Below, in pieces: positions 1-9,777 of a stretch of 64,000 nt of DNA. Origin of the DNA: Deltaproteobacteria bacterium (GTDB lineage Bacteria; Desulfobacterota; Binatia; HRBIN30; JACQVA1). The stretch is taken from contig JACOST010000031.1 in the NCBI GenBank assembly GCA_016178705.1, positions 186,001 through 250,000 of the forward strand, in the 5' to 3' direction. Within the stretch, counting starts at the first letter, position 1; each line of letters opens with the position of its first letter. Below the pieces are notes generated by a model. That model had not been told where the DNA came from, searched no databases, and saw only the letters and a program-made list of their open reading frames with translations. Made by a program: the position numbers and the translations under genes.

Positions 1-3000
1 CGGACCAGCCTGCGCGGCGGGCGAGCGATGCATGAACGGTGTGTGCATCCAAGGCGCCTGCGGCAACGGCATCCTCGATCCGACCTTTGGCAGCGGAGGG
101 AAGGTGGTCACCGCACTCGGCAGCTTCGACGACGAGGCCAATGCTGTCGTACTTCAGCCAGACGGCAAACTCGTTGCGGCAGGGGACTGGGCGCCGGACC
201 AGAACCAGTTCCACTTCCTCTTCACGATCGTTCGGTACAACGTCAACGGCAGTCTCGATACAACCTTCGACAGTGTGGAACACGACGGGATCGTAACGAC
301 CTTTCTCGATGGAAGCGCGCAACCGCGTGCCCTTGTGTTGCAGCCCGACGGCAAGCTAGTCGCGGCGGGCGCAGAAGACGGCCCGGATAATCTCAAGAAC
401 ATTGCGTTGGTGCGTTACGAGTCAACCGGGACCCTCGATACCAGCTTTGGCAACGGTGGAATCGTAAGGACCGATATCGGCGCGGCCCTTGGTGTCTCCA
501 CCAGCGATGGAGCGAACGCACTGGTGCTCCAATCCGATGGAAAGCTCGTCGCGGCGGGCTTCACCAACCGTGGGGGGCCCGCGGATTTTGTTCTGGTGCG
601 TTACAACCCGAACGGCAGTCTGGATACGAGCTTCGGAAACAATGGCATTGTGATCAGTTCAATCAGCGATGGCGACGACCGAGCGGACGCCCTGTTGCTC
701 CAACCAGATGGCAAGCTTGTGGCAGCGGGGTACGGCGGCGACAATGCCAAGAAGTTTGCGCTCGCGCGCTATAACTCAGACGGGAGTCTCGACAGCAGTT
801 TTGGTAGCGGAGGGAAGGTGATCACGCCGATAGGGACCGACGAGGACATCGCAACTGCCTTACTGCGCCAGCCCGACGGCAAACTCGTTGCGGCAGGAGG
901 CTCTTTTTCTGGAGGTTACGACCGATTCGCACTTGTCCGCTACAACTCGGACGGCGGCCTCGATACGGCGTTCGGGGTCGGGGGAGAGGTCACAACGGCG
1001 ACCGCAAGCAGCCACAGCTCGATATCGGCCATAGTGGAACAATCCGACGGCAAGCTCGTCGGCGTGGGCCACATATCACCTGCTGCAGGTGCCGATTCCG
1101 CCCTCGTGCGGTACGACTCGAACGGAAATCTCGACAGCAGCTTTGGCTGCAACGGGATCGTAACGACCATGCTCAGCAGCGAGCCGGATGCATCGGATGA
1201 GTTCCGCAGCGTGCTGCTTCAGCCGGACGGCAGGCTCGTTGCGGCGGGGGCCGCTCGGACTGGGGCCTACTGGAACTACGCGCTGGCGCGCTACCTCATG
1301 AACGGTGCACCGACCTGCTGCGCTTGCGGCAATGGGATCCTCGACACCGGCGAGCAGTGTGATGATGGAAGCACGGCAAGCGATGACGGTTGCTCCGCCA
1401 CCTGCGTGACAGAAACCGGCTGGTCCTGCAGTGGCCAGCCGTCAGTGTGCACGCCGATCTGCGGAGACGGCCTCCTCCGCGGCAGCGAGGAGTGCGACGA
1501 CGGGAACACTACCAGCGGCGACTGTTGCTCGTCGACCTGTCAGATCGAAGCCCCCAACACAGTCGCCGCGTATGTGACGAACGGCCAGTCGGGCACTGTT
1601 TCTGTCATCAACACAATGACGAACAGCGTGGTAGCGACCGTCACCGTCGGATCAAACCCGGAGGGCGTTGCCGTCGGGCCAAACGCAGCCCTCGTGTATG
1701 TCGCGAATCAGGTCTCTGCTGGCATGTCCGTGATCAACACGAGCACAAATTTCTTGGCAGCGACGGTTGGGTTTGGAAACGGTTCGCACATGGTAGCAAT
1801 CACACCTGACGGCGCACGCGCCTACGTGACCACGACATCGAGCGGCGTTTTCGTTTTGGACACCGCCACGAACGGTGTGGTGGCAACGACACCGGTGTTC
1901 CCCATGTATGACATCGCGATCACGCCCGACGGCGCTTCGGCATATGTAACCGAAGGGACCTCGGGATTCTCGAACGTTCGCGTAGTCGACACGGCGTCGA
2001 ACACCGTCACCGCGACTATCCCGGCCGGTGTCGACGTCGTCGGCATCGCAATCAGTCCCGACGGTTCCAGGGCCTACGCGACCAATGCCAACGCGGCCGC
2101 AACCGTGACGGTCATCGACACCGGAACCAAGTCCGTCGTCGGGACGATACCTGTCGGCGTCGACCCGCTCGGTGTCGCGTTCAGTCCGAACGGAGCGATC
2201 GCCTACGTGGCAAACGGGCAGTCGTCTGGGACTGTCTCAGTGATCGACACGGCAGCCAGCACGGTGATTGCTACGATTCCGGTTGGGCAGTATCCGGCGT
2301 TTGTAGCTTTTACTCCTGATGGATCGGCGGCGTACGTGACGAACCGTGTGTCTGACACGGTCTCCGTTGTCGACACGGCAACGAACACGGTCTCCGCAAC
2401 GATTCCGGTTGGTAGTTTTCCGTTAGGTGTCGCAGTCGCAGCCGTTTGCGTGCGGGCCGATGCAACCGTCACGCCGACCGAACCGACGGCCACCCTCGCT
2501 CTAACGCCAACCGTGACCGCAACCGGCGGGCCACCCACGGCGGCAGCAACGGGAACCGTGACGCCGACTGGACCGACGGCCAGCGTTACCCCCGCCGTGA
2601 CCGTACCCGGCACACTGCCCACCAACACGACGACCGCAGCACCGACGAAGACACTCACGAGTATCCCCACCCCCTCGCAAAGCCCTGTGCCGAGCGCGAC
2701 AGTACCCGGTACGCTGCCCAGCAACACGACGACCACAGCACCGACGAAGACGCTCACCAACACAGCCACGGCGACCGGCTCGCCGACGGCTACGGGCACG
2801 AAGAGCCCGACACCGACCGTGAATGCCGCCGCAACCTTGACAGCGACAACCACCGCAACGGCGTCCGGAACGCCAACTACGACGCAAACTATCCCGGCCG
2901 GCTGTGGCAATGGTGTCCGTGCCGGCAACGAAGAATGCGACGACGGCAATCGCATCGATGGCGACGGCTGCGATGCGAACTGCACGCTACCGCGTTGCGG

Positions 3001-3832
3001 CAATGGCCGCGTCGTGCCGCCCGAACAATGCGACGACGGCAACTCTAATCCCGCCGACGGTTGCACCAACGACTGCACGGTCTGCGGCGACGGCATCGTC
3101 AGTGGCAGCGAGCAGTGTGACGATGGCAACCGCAACGACTTCGACGGCTGCACCAACGCGTGTACCGCCTGCGGCGATGGTTTGCTGCGGCTCGGCGAGC
3201 AGTGCGACGACGGCAATGCGAATGGCAACGATGGCTGCGCGGCGAACTGCCGCTACGAACTCATCCCGGGCAACGGTGTTGGTGCAAAGACGACCAATGC
3301 ACGGGCGTGCCTGCTGGAGTTCTCCGTCGTCAATCCGAACAACGTGCCCCGACTCGATCGCAACGGGCGGCTCAATAGCACTCAAACCTGCCGGAACGGC
3401 GATGCCACCTGTGATCTGGGCAGCGATCCATTGGCCTGCGAGTTTCGCGTCGCGGTCTGCGTGAACAACCTCGACCCCCAGCTCTCGAGCTGTACGCCGC
3501 AGGGCGTGCGGGCCGGACTCGACGTGCGCTTCGGTGGCATCGACATCGTGCTGCCGATCGCGAGCCGCGACCCCATGAACTACACGAGCCTGTACCAGGC
3601 GCTGCGGCAGTTCCGCGACCCGAACACTGGCGACACGCTGTCGCTGCCGATCGATTCGTACCGGACCGACGTGTGCACGGACGTATTTGCGATCCGGGTG
3701 CCGTTGCGTATCGTCGGGACGCGTCAGTTCCTCGGCCGCGTACTGTTGCGCACGATCACGCGGGCGCAAGACACGTCCCCGATCCCCGTGATGATCGACC
3801 TTGATGGCCTGACCTTGGTCTGCAAGCCGTAG
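1..3832 (+). CDS. Mosaic secreted repeat protein: delta-60 repeats, Cys-rich repeats, YVTN propeller (5' truncated)
   Basis: The reading frame is open from base 2 (GPACAAGERC...) with no start codon, so the N-terminus lies outside the window. About seven delta-60 repeats (QPDGKLVAAG ... VRYNxDGSLDxxFG) fill bases 70-1300. Two myxococcal-type Cys-rich repeats (CGNGILDTGEQCDDG) follow to about 1550. Bases 1560-2450 hold six or seven YVTN beta-propeller repeats (AYVTN...VSVIDT). A Thr/Pro-rich linker covers 2460-2890, four more Cys-rich repeats run to 3260, and an unrecognised C-terminal domain of about 190 residues ends the protein. These repeat families are typical of large extracellular or outer-surface proteins in myxobacteria and relatives. 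A binding or adhesion role is inference. The stop codon overlaps a hairpin at 3831-3860. Confidence 0.85.
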   Translation, partial: GPACAAGERCMNGVCIQGACGNGILDPTFGSGGKVVTALGSFDDEANAVVLQPDGKLVAAGDWAPDQNQFHFLFTIVRYNVNGSLDTTFDSVEHDGIVTTFLDGSAQPRALVLQPDGKLVAAGAEDGPDNLKNIALVRYESTGTLDTSFGNGGIVRTDIGAALGVSTSDGANALVLQSDGKLVAAGFTNRGGPADFVLVRYNPNGSLDTSFGNNGIVISSISDGDDRADALLLQPDGKLVAAGYGGDNAKKFALARYNSDGSLDSSFGSGGKVITPIGTDEDIATALLRQPDGKLVAAGGSFSGGYDRFALVRYNSDGGLDTAFGVGGEVTTATASSHSSISAIVEQSDGKLVGVGHISPAAGADSALVRYDSNGNLDSSFGCNGIVTTMLSSEPDASDEFRSVLLQPDGRLVAAGAARTGAYWNYALARYLMNGAPTCCACGNGILDTGEQCDDGSTASDDGCSATCVTETGWSCSGQPSVCTPICGDGLLRGSEECDDGNTTSGDCCSSTCQIEAPNTVAAYVTNGQSGTVSVINTMTNSVVATVTVGSNPEGVAVGPNAALVYVANQVSAGMSVINTSTNFLAATVGFGNGSHMVAITPDGARAYVTTTSSGVFVLDTATNGVVATTPVFPMYDIAITPDGASAYVTEGTSGFSNVRVVDTASNTVTATIPAGVDVVGIAISPDGSRAYATNANAAATVTVIDTGTKSVVGTIPVGVDPLGVAFSPNGAIAYVANGQSSGTVSVIDTAASTVIATIPVGQYPAFVAFTPDGSAAYVTNRVSDTVSVVDTATNTVSATIPVGSFPLGVAVAAVCVRADATVTPTEPTATLALTPTVTATGGPPTAAATGTVTPTGPTASVTPAVTVPGTLPTNTTTAAPTKTLTSIPTPSQSPVPSATVPGTLPSNTTTTAPTKTLTNTATATGSPTATGTKSPTPTVNAAATLTATTTATASGTPTTTQTIPAGCGNGVRAGNEECDDGNRIDGDGCDANCTLPRCGNGRVVPPEQCDDGNSNPADGCTNDCTVCGDGIVSGSEQCDDGNRNDFDGCTNACTACGDGLLRLGEQCDDGNANGNDGCAANCRYELIPGNGVGAKTTNARACLLEFSVVNPNNVPRLDRNGRLNSTQTCRNGDATCDLGSDPLACEFRVAVCVNNLDPQLSSCTPQGVRAGLDVRFGGIDIVLPIASRDPMNYTSLYQALRQFRDPNTGDTLSLPIDSYRTDVCTDVFAIRVPLRIVGTRQFLGRVLLRTITRAQDTSPIPVMIDLDGLTLVCKP

Positions 3833-3860
3833 GCGACGCCAGTAACAGAACGCGTCGCCT
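3831..3860. terminator. Hairpin between convergent genes
   Basis: AGGCGACGC (3831-3839) pairs perfectly with GCGTCGCCT (3852-3860): a 9-bp GC-rich stem with a 12-nt loop. It lies between the stop of the mosaic protein gene and the stop of the convergent dioxygenase gene. No T-tract follows on either strand, so it is only a terminator-like hairpin and could serve both genes. Confidence 0.45.
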
Positions 3861-3876
3861 CGCCGCGGCTGCGCCG

Positions 3877-4953
3877 CTACGCCCAGCAGACGGCGATCTG
3901 GCGCGGACCCTGATACGGCAGGCGGCCGTGCGCCACGGCGTAGTTGTCGATGGCGACTACGTCGCCGCGCTGCCAGGGATTGATGACGAGATGCCGCCAG
4001 ATGACATCGCGTAGATGCTCCATGTCGGCATCGGGAATCTCGCTCCCGTCGGCGTAGGTGCAGTGCATCGATTGTTCGTCGGCCGCGCGCAGGGCGCGAT
4101 TGGTGTGCACCATCACCCGGGTGAACTGCCACACTAACCAGTGTCGCAACGTCGGGCGCAGCGCGTAGATGCGCCGATACTCGCCCGATGCCGCGGACAA
4201 GTGAAAGACCTGCATGTGATTGTGCCAAACCTGCTCGCCGCTGATCGGATGCTCGCGGGTTACCGGGTGGGTGCTGATCAAACGCAGACTGTCCTTTGGG
4301 CCCCACTGCGGGGTGAACCCCTCGTCGCGACACTGCGCTTCAACCGCGGCGTGATCGGTGGTCTGGAACATCTCGTCCCAGCGCTTGAGCTGAAAGAAAT
4401 CGAAGGTGCCACCACCCCGAGGCCCACTGTAGTTGCGCACGATGCGCACGCCGCCGCGTTCGAAGCGCTCGCGAACGCTGGGGTCGAGGTCGTGATAGAC
4501 GGCGCAGAAATCGACCAGTGGCGTCTCGCCACAGCCGGTGGCGGGCTCGAGGAGGCAGCAGAAAAAGATGCGCCGAGGCGGATTGGCGGTAAACGTCATC
4601 TCGCAGTGTTGTGGGATCGGATAGTACCCAGGCAGTTCGCTTGCCGAGAAGACGTAGTCGGTAATCGCGTCGCGCGGCGAGGTGCCGAGGTATTTGTTCT
4701 TGAGGTCGTTGTCGATCGTGCGCGCCACGCCCTCGAAGGCCGGTGCGTCGCGCACCTCGAACCCCCGAAACAGAATCGCACCGTGGCGCACGAGGTGGGT
4801 TTGCACCCAGTCGGCCCGCGCATGCAACCAGTCGGAGAGGTGCGCCACCGAGCGATCCTCGATGGGCTCAATTACCAGCGGGAGCGTCCGACCGTTGAGT
4901 GTGGAGATGCGATACTCTGCGCTTGTCGCGCCAGATTGCTGGGCAGCCTCCAT
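3877..4953 (-). CDS. TauD/TfdA-family Fe(II)/2-oxoglutarate dioxygenase
   Basis: About 358 residues. The family couples oxidative decarboxylation of 2-oxoglutarate to hydroxylation or a related oxidation of a small substrate, which cannot be named here. The facial triad is visible: HCE (about residues 116-118; the acidic ligand is Glu rather than the commoner Asp) and the distal His in AVAHGRLPY, followed by the GPR arginine expected to bind 2-oxoglutarate. The start is placed at the ATG at 4953 because GGAGGG lies 8 nt upstream. A longer TTG-initiated frame to 5016 would overlap the neighbouring lipase stop but has no such site. The lipase gene lies 59 bp upstream on the same strand, so the two may be co-transcribed. 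Confidence 0.85.
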   Translation of the reverse strand: MEAAQQSGATSAEYRISTLNGRTLPLVIEPIEDRSVAHLSDWLHARADWVQTHLVRHGAILFRGFEVRDAPAFEGVARTIDNDLKNKYLGTSPRDAITDYVFSASELPGYYPIPQHCEMTFTANPPRRIFFCCLLEPATGCGETPLVDFCAVYHDLDPSVRERFERGGVRIVRNYSGPRGGGTFDFFQLKRWDEMFQTTDHAAVEAQCRDEGFTPQWGPKDSLRLISTHPVTREHPISGEQVWHNHMQVFHLSAASGEYRRIYALRPTLRHWLVWQFTRVMVHTNRALRAADEQSMHCTYADGSEIPDADMEHLRDVIWRHLVINPWQRGDVVAIDNYAVAHGRLPYQGPRQIAVCWA

Positions 4954-5012
4954 TGTGGTCCCTCCAGACGCAGTCATAGTCGCCGATTTGGATGCGCGTT
5001 TCCAGACCGACT

Positions 5013-5846
5013 TCAAAAGCGCGGCGCCGGTTGCGCCGAAGCGCGGAGCTGTTCTTCAATCAGCTTGACGACGCGACGGGAAAACAACAACGCGTTGTGA
5101 CCGACTGCGCGGATCTCGATGTTGCACGCGCCCGGGTAGTCGGCGTTGCGATGCGGAATGACTAGCGCATCGAACGGTGATGAGATCGATATTACTTCGA
5201 ACTGCTGAGGGACGTGGTCGGCGGCGTTGAGTTTCACGATCAGCGGCGCATCCGGCAGCAGTTGCTTGGTCCCGAGTCCAACACGCGCGGCGATCGTGCC
5301 GTGATGGGGTGTGCCGATGGTCACCAGTCGCTGCACGCCAGGCACCGGGTAGCGGCGCAGGCAATAGCGGGCGACAAGACCGCCGAGGCTATGGCCGATG
5401 ATCGTGATCGGTCCCGGGTGTGTCGCGTGTACGCTCGCCAACTGATCGCGCAGGCGCTCAGCGGCGGGCTCGATCTCGATCCCGCGCGTCCGGTAGGTGA
5501 AGATCACGATTGGGCCGAAGCCCGCACGGGCAAGGCGGCGCCGTAACAGCCACAGCGAGCCGGCGTTGAGTCCCCAGCCGTGTGCAAGCACGATCGCCTG
5601 CCCGTTGCCTGGTGCCGCCGTTTGGTGGCGCACCAACCAGCCGAGCGGCGAGACGACAACTAGCACCGCAAGAGACAGACACTCGACCACGAACGCAGCG
5701 ACGGCATCGAGAATGCCCAGCGGCTCGTCGTCCTCGCAGCTCGGCACGTGAGTCCACCAGCGCTGGATGTAGGCAACGCTGTTGAACAGCACCGCGGCAG
5801 CGAAGACGACGGCGATTGCTGCCGCGAGCCAATCAACGGTGCACAT
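5013..5846 (-). CDS. Membrane-anchored alpha/beta-hydrolase (lipase/PGAP1-like)
   Basis: About 277 residues. Two hydrophobic N-terminal segments (DWLAAAIAVVFAAAVLF and VECLSLAVLVVVSPLGWLV) suggest a membrane anchor. The hydrolase core shows the HGWG oxyanion region, the nucleophile elbow GHSLGG, a TPHHGT motif common in lipases, the acidic residue in SPFDALV and the catalytic His in VGHNALLF. It probably hydrolyses a lipid or acyl ester at the envelope. The ATG at 5846 (MCTVDW) is preferred because it begins just before the anchor. An upstream extension would run into the divergent manC gene. It precedes the dioxygenase gene on the same strand. Confidence 0.82.
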   Translation of the reverse strand: MCTVDWLAAAIAVVFAAAVLFNSVAYIQRWWTHVPSCEDDEPLGILDAVAAFVVECLSLAVLVVVSPLGWLVRHQTAAPGNGQAIVLAHGWGLNAGSLWLLRRRLARAGFGPIVIFTYRTRGIEIEPAAERLRDQLASVHATHPGPITIIGHSLGGLVARYCLRRYPVPGVQRLVTIGTPHHGTIAARVGLGTKQLLPDAPLIVKLNAADHVPQQFEVISISSPFDALVIPHRNADYPGACNIEIRAVGHNALLFSRRVVKLIEEQLRASAQPAPRF

Positions 5847-5929
5847 GACCGTTCGCTGTCTATCGGGGTTGCGTGGCAGTTTCAAAGTCCGCTTGCTTTC
5901 CGCGCCGGCATCCCGAATCATTCCACGCC

Positions 5930-7039
5930 ATGCCGAAGGCTTCACGGAAGAGTTCGCCGACCCGTTTTGCGGTGATCATGGCGGGTGGATCGGGCACACG
6001 TTTCTGGCCGCTGAGCCGACGCGCGCGCCCGAAGCAACTGCTGCCGATTGCCGGCGCGTGCACGATGTTGCAGGAGACCGCTGGGCGGCTGGCGGCGCTG
6101 ATTCCGCCGCAACGGATCGTCGTGGTTACCGGCGCCGAGCATGCCGCGGCGGTGCGGCAACAGCTACCGCGCCTGCCGGCGGCCAACGTGTTGATCGAGC
6201 CCTTTGGCCGCAACACGGCGCCGTGCATCGCCGTGGCGGCAGAATGGATTCACCGCCGCGCACCCGGTTCGTCGATGGCGGTGTTACCGGCGGACCACGC
6301 GATCACGCAGCCGCAGCGGTTTCGCCGCGCACTAGCGCGCGCGTTCGACGTGGCCGAGCGCAACGATGCGTTGGTCACGCTCGGCGTGCGACCCAGTCAT
6401 CCGGAGACCGGCTACGGCTACATCAGAGTCGGCACAGCGATGGACAGGCGCGCGCCGATGGCGGCAGGCGTCGCCGAGTTCAAGGAGAAACCAGATCGGG
6501 TGCGCGCCCGCCGGTTTGTGGCGTCGGGCAAGTACCTGTGGAATGCCGGAATCTTCGTGTGGCCGACGGCGGCGATCCGCGCGGCGTTGTCGCGGTATCG
6601 GCCGGACATTGCGGCGGCGATGGCGCAGTTACCGCAGGCGAGCCCGCGCATTCCGGCGAAGCTCTACCGCGGGCTGCCGTCGCTATCGATCGATGTGGCG
6701 GTGATGGAGCCGGCTGCGAGGGCGCGCGATTTGGTGGTGGCCGTGGTCGCTGCCGACTTTGGTTGGAGCGATGTCGGGAGTTGGGCGGCATTGGCCGGGC
6801 TCTGGGGATCTGACCGCGATGGCAACGCCGCGCGAGGCAAAGCCCTCTTGCTCGATACGGCCAACAGCACGGTGTACGGCAACGCGCGCGGCAAGAAGGT
6901 CATCGCACTGCTCGGTGTGCGCGATCTGGTGGTGGTGGACGCCGGCGACGCGTTGCTCATTTGCCCCACCAGTCGGGCGCAGGACGTTCGGCGGGTGGTG
7001 GCCGAATTGGAGCGGCGGGGCTGGCGCGAGTTTCTCTGA
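5930..7039 (+). CDS. manC: Mannose-1-phosphate guanylyltransferase
   Basis: About 369 residues. It forms GDP-mannose from mannose-1-phosphate and GTP for polysaccharide or glycan synthesis. The N-terminus has the nucleotidyltransferase signature FAVIMAGGSGTRFWPLSRRARPKQ. Further family motifs are FGRNTAPC, LPADHAI, PETGYGYI, EKP, WNAGIFVW and DFGWSDVGSW. The length fits a monofunctional enzyme without the C-terminal isomerase domain. The start at MPKASRK (5930) avoids overlap with the divergent lipase; the 83 bp between them must hold both promoters. plsB follows after 42 bp. Confidence 0.93.
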   Translation: MPKASRKSSPTRFAVIMAGGSGTRFWPLSRRARPKQLLPIAGACTMLQETAGRLAALIPPQRIVVVTGAEHAAAVRQQLPRLPAANVLIEPFGRNTAPCIAVAAEWIHRRAPGSSMAVLPADHAITQPQRFRRALARAFDVAERNDALVTLGVRPSHPETGYGYIRVGTAMDRRAPMAAGVAEFKEKPDRVRARRFVASGKYLWNAGIFVWPTAAIRAALSRYRPDIAAAMAQLPQASPRIPAKLYRGLPSLSIDVAVMEPAARARDLVVAVVAADFGWSDVGSWAALAGLWGSDRDGNAARGKALLLDTANSTVYGNARGKKVIALLGVRDLVVVDAGDALLICPTSRAQDVRRVVAELERRGWREFL

Positions 7040-7081
7040 TGCGAGCTTGTTGCTAATGTCGACGCGGATGAGGATGCGATC

Positions 7082-9712
7082 GTGAATGACGCGGCTGCAG
7101 TAGGCCGGCTGCCGGGGCGTGCCCAGCCCAGTACCCCGATGCGGTTGGGATGGCTACCGCACTTTCTCTGTCGTCTCTTCCTGTCCGAGGTGCGGATGGA
7201 CCCGGACGCGGTGACGCGTGTGCGCGACTTGGCGGCGCGCGGGACGGTCGTCTACGTGATGCGGTATCGCTCGTTGGTCGACTACCTGCTCGTGCTGTTC
7301 ATTTTATTGCGCGAGGGGCTGCCGCTTCCGGAGTTTGTCAACGACATCCCGTCGCTGATCATGCGTCCGCTCCATGAAATCGTCGTGACGCTGTGGCGGC
7401 GCGCGCGGGCGCTGCAGGCCTTCGGACGCGAGGTGCGCACTTTCGAGGATCGCGATCGCTGCCAGCGGTTGGTGGGGCAGGGGAGGCCGGTTCTGATTTT
7501 TATGCGCAGTCGCGCCTCGGGGGTACACTTCCTCGCCGGAAGGCGCGGCGCGGTGACCCGCAGCCGTTGGCGCTCCGGTTCGGACTACTTGCGCGAGATC
7601 CTCCACGTCATGCCACGCGTGGAGAGGGAAGTGTTCTTGGTGCCGATGGCGGTCTTGCGCGGACGCGGGTATCGCCGCAAGGAGTCGCGGCTGGCGACGC
7701 TCGTCTATAGCTTGCAAGAAGCACCGGGCGACGTGAAGCGGTTCGTGTCGTTGTTGTGGAATGCGCGCGACACGTCAGTGAGCCCCGGCAAGGAGGTGCA
7801 GCTGCGCGAGTTCAGTGCGCAGTACCAGGGAGAGAGCGAGGAACGCATCGTGCGGCGGTTGGCGCGTGCGCTGCAGATCTTCTTGTACCGTGAAGAGCGA
7901 GTGGTGTGGGGGCCGACGCTGTTGCCGAAGCGGCAGGTGCGGCAGTTGGTGTTGCAGGGGGCGGATCTCGCAGCCACGGTGCGCGCCGTCGCGCGCGAGC
8001 GACAGCTGCCGGAATCGGAAGTGTGGCGCACGGCCGAGAAGTACTTTGATGAGATCGCGGCGAACTTTCACGGTTCGTACTTTGCCGTGGTGGCATTTCT
8101 CGTGACGCGCATCTGGCCGCGCGTCTTTCAGGGCTTCGAGTACGCCGGCCTCGACAAGGTGATCGAGTGCGTCAAGGAGCACCCGATCGTCCTCGTGCCG
8201 TGCCACCGCAGCCACTTCGATTATCTGATTCTGTCGTACATCTTCCACGCCAACTATCTCAGCCCGCCGCACATCGCGGCGGGCATCAACTTGTCGTTTT
8301 GGCCGCTGGGGCCGATGTTCCGCGGTGCCGGCGCGTACTTCATTCGGCGCAGCTTCGACGGCAATCCGCTGTACAAGATCGTGTTCCGAAACTACCTGAC
8401 GTTTTTGATTCGCGAGGGGTACACGCAAGAGTTCTTCATCGAAGGTGGCCGCAGTCGCACGGGAAAGATTCTCACGCCGAAGCTGGGCATGCTGTCCGCG
8501 ATCGTCAACGCCTTTGTCGGCGGTGTGCGGCGCGACCTCTATCTCGTGCCGGTGTCGATTCACTATGGCCGGATCGTCGAAGAGGAATCGTACAAGCGCG
8601 AGTTGACGGGGGAAGAGAAGCCGAAGGAGACCTTGTGGGGCCTGCTCAAGGCGCGGTCGGTGTTGCGGCAAAAGTACGGCACGGTGTACGTGACCTTTGC
8701 GCCGCCGATCTCGCTCAACGACGCGTTGGCGGATCGCACGGAGCGCTGGCGCAGCAGCGAGGACGATCCCGCGATCGTAGAGGAGAAGCGCCGCTTCACG
8801 CAGAAGTTGGGCTTTCAATTGCTGCGCGAGGTGAACCGGGTTGAGGTCGCCGGCGCGACGTCGGTATCGGCGACCGTACTGCTGAGCGCGCTGCAGCCAG
8901 CACTGCGGCGCCCGGACTTCGTGGCGGCCGCCCAGGCATTGGTGGGGTTGCTGCGCCTCATCGGCGTGCGCTTCACGGCATCGCTCGACCGCAATTGCGG
9001 GGCGGACTTCAAAGAGAGCATCGTCTTCATGGAGTCGGGTGGGTTGGTGCAGCGCCTGCCGGGTGAGCACGGGGGCGTCATTCATGTTCCGGCCGACAAG
9101 CGCATGAACCTCGACTTCTACAAGAACAACTCGATTCATTTCTTCCTGTTGCCCGCGTTGCTCGCCCACAGCCTGGCGGTCGGCTGCCGGGGCAGCGCGG
9201 TCAAAGACGAGGTGGCCTGGTGGCTCGATCTATTCCGCTGGGAGTTCCCGTTGCCGGAGCGCGAAGCAATGGCGGCCGACCTCGGCCGCCTGCTGGAATA
9301 TTTTCGTGCCGATGGAGTAGTGACCAGCAGTGATGCTCACGCACTGAACCGACAGCACCCGTTGGTTTCGCCGCTGCTCGGGGCACTCGAGAATTTCCGC
9401 GAGTCGTACTGGGTCGTGGCGGCGACCGTGCGGGAGCTGCCGGCCAAGGGGCAGTCGCGCAAACAGTTGGTGCAGATGATCCGCAAGCGTTTCGAGACCA
9501 GCGTCCTGCTCGGCGAAGTGCACAAGAGCGAGGCGAACTCGGTCGTCACGATCGAAAATGCGCTCAATCGCTACGCGGAACTCGGTTTGGTTGTCATTCC
9601 GCCCGGCAAGGCGAGAGACCAGGTGATCCGCCCGGGGCCGAAGTTGCCGGGCGCCCCCGCATTGATCGAGCGCTTGGGCGCACCCTTTGGTCGAGTGACA
9701 CCACCGTCATGA
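7082..9712 (+). CDS. plsB: Glycerol-3-phosphate acyltransferase (PlsB type)
   Basis: 876 residues with a GTG start. The enzyme acylates sn-glycerol-3-phosphate at position 1, the first step of phospholipid synthesis, at the inner membrane. The acyltransferase blocks are clear in the middle of the protein: HRSHFDYL (HxxxxD, block I), a block II-like stretch ending GAYFIRRSF, FIEGGRSRTGK (block III) and VPVSIHYGR (block IV). The length is slightly above the roughly 810 residues of E. coli PlsB. The N-terminal about 250 residues are weakly conserved. It follows manC closely, so both may be expressed together. Confidence 0.9.
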   Translation: MNDAAAVGRLPGRAQPSTPMRLGWLPHFLCRLFLSEVRMDPDAVTRVRDLAARGTVVYVMRYRSLVDYLLVLFILLREGLPLPEFVNDIPSLIMRPLHEIVVTLWRRARALQAFGREVRTFEDRDRCQRLVGQGRPVLIFMRSRASGVHFLAGRRGAVTRSRWRSGSDYLREILHVMPRVEREVFLVPMAVLRGRGYRRKESRLATLVYSLQEAPGDVKRFVSLLWNARDTSVSPGKEVQLREFSAQYQGESEERIVRRLARALQIFLYREERVVWGPTLLPKRQVRQLVLQGADLAATVRAVARERQLPESEVWRTAEKYFDEIAANFHGSYFAVVAFLVTRIWPRVFQGFEYAGLDKVIECVKEHPIVLVPCHRSHFDYLILSYIFHANYLSPPHIAAGINLSFWPLGPMFRGAGAYFIRRSFDGNPLYKIVFRNYLTFLIREGYTQEFFIEGGRSRTGKILTPKLGMLSAIVNAFVGGVRRDLYLVPVSIHYGRIVEEESYKRELTGEEKPKETLWGLLKARSVLRQKYGTVYVTFAPPISLNDALADRTERWRSSEDDPAIVEEKRRFTQKLGFQLLREVNRVEVAGATSVSATVLLSALQPALRRPDFVAAAQALVGLLRLIGVRFTASLDRNCGADFKESIVFMESGGLVQRLPGEHGGVIHVPADKRMNLDFYKNNSIHFFLLPALLAHSLAVGCRGSAVKDEVAWWLDLFRWEFPLPEREAMAADLGRLLEYFRADGVVTSSDAHALNRQHPLVSPLLGALENFRESYWVVAATVRELPAKGQSRKQLVQMIRKRFETSVLLGEVHKSEANSVVTIENALNRYAELGLVVIPPGKARDQVIRPGPKLPGAPALIERLGAPFGRVTPPS

Positions 9713-9777
9713 TCGTCGGCGGTTGACGCTTCGTGGGGCTGGCCCTAGACTCGGACGGTCGCGTTGGCAGCCTGGTC

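Noticed and set aside
2987-4333. 448-codon minus-strand frame spanning the end of the mosaic gene and the dioxygenase
   Set aside because: It crosses two well-supported genes and has no recognisable domain.
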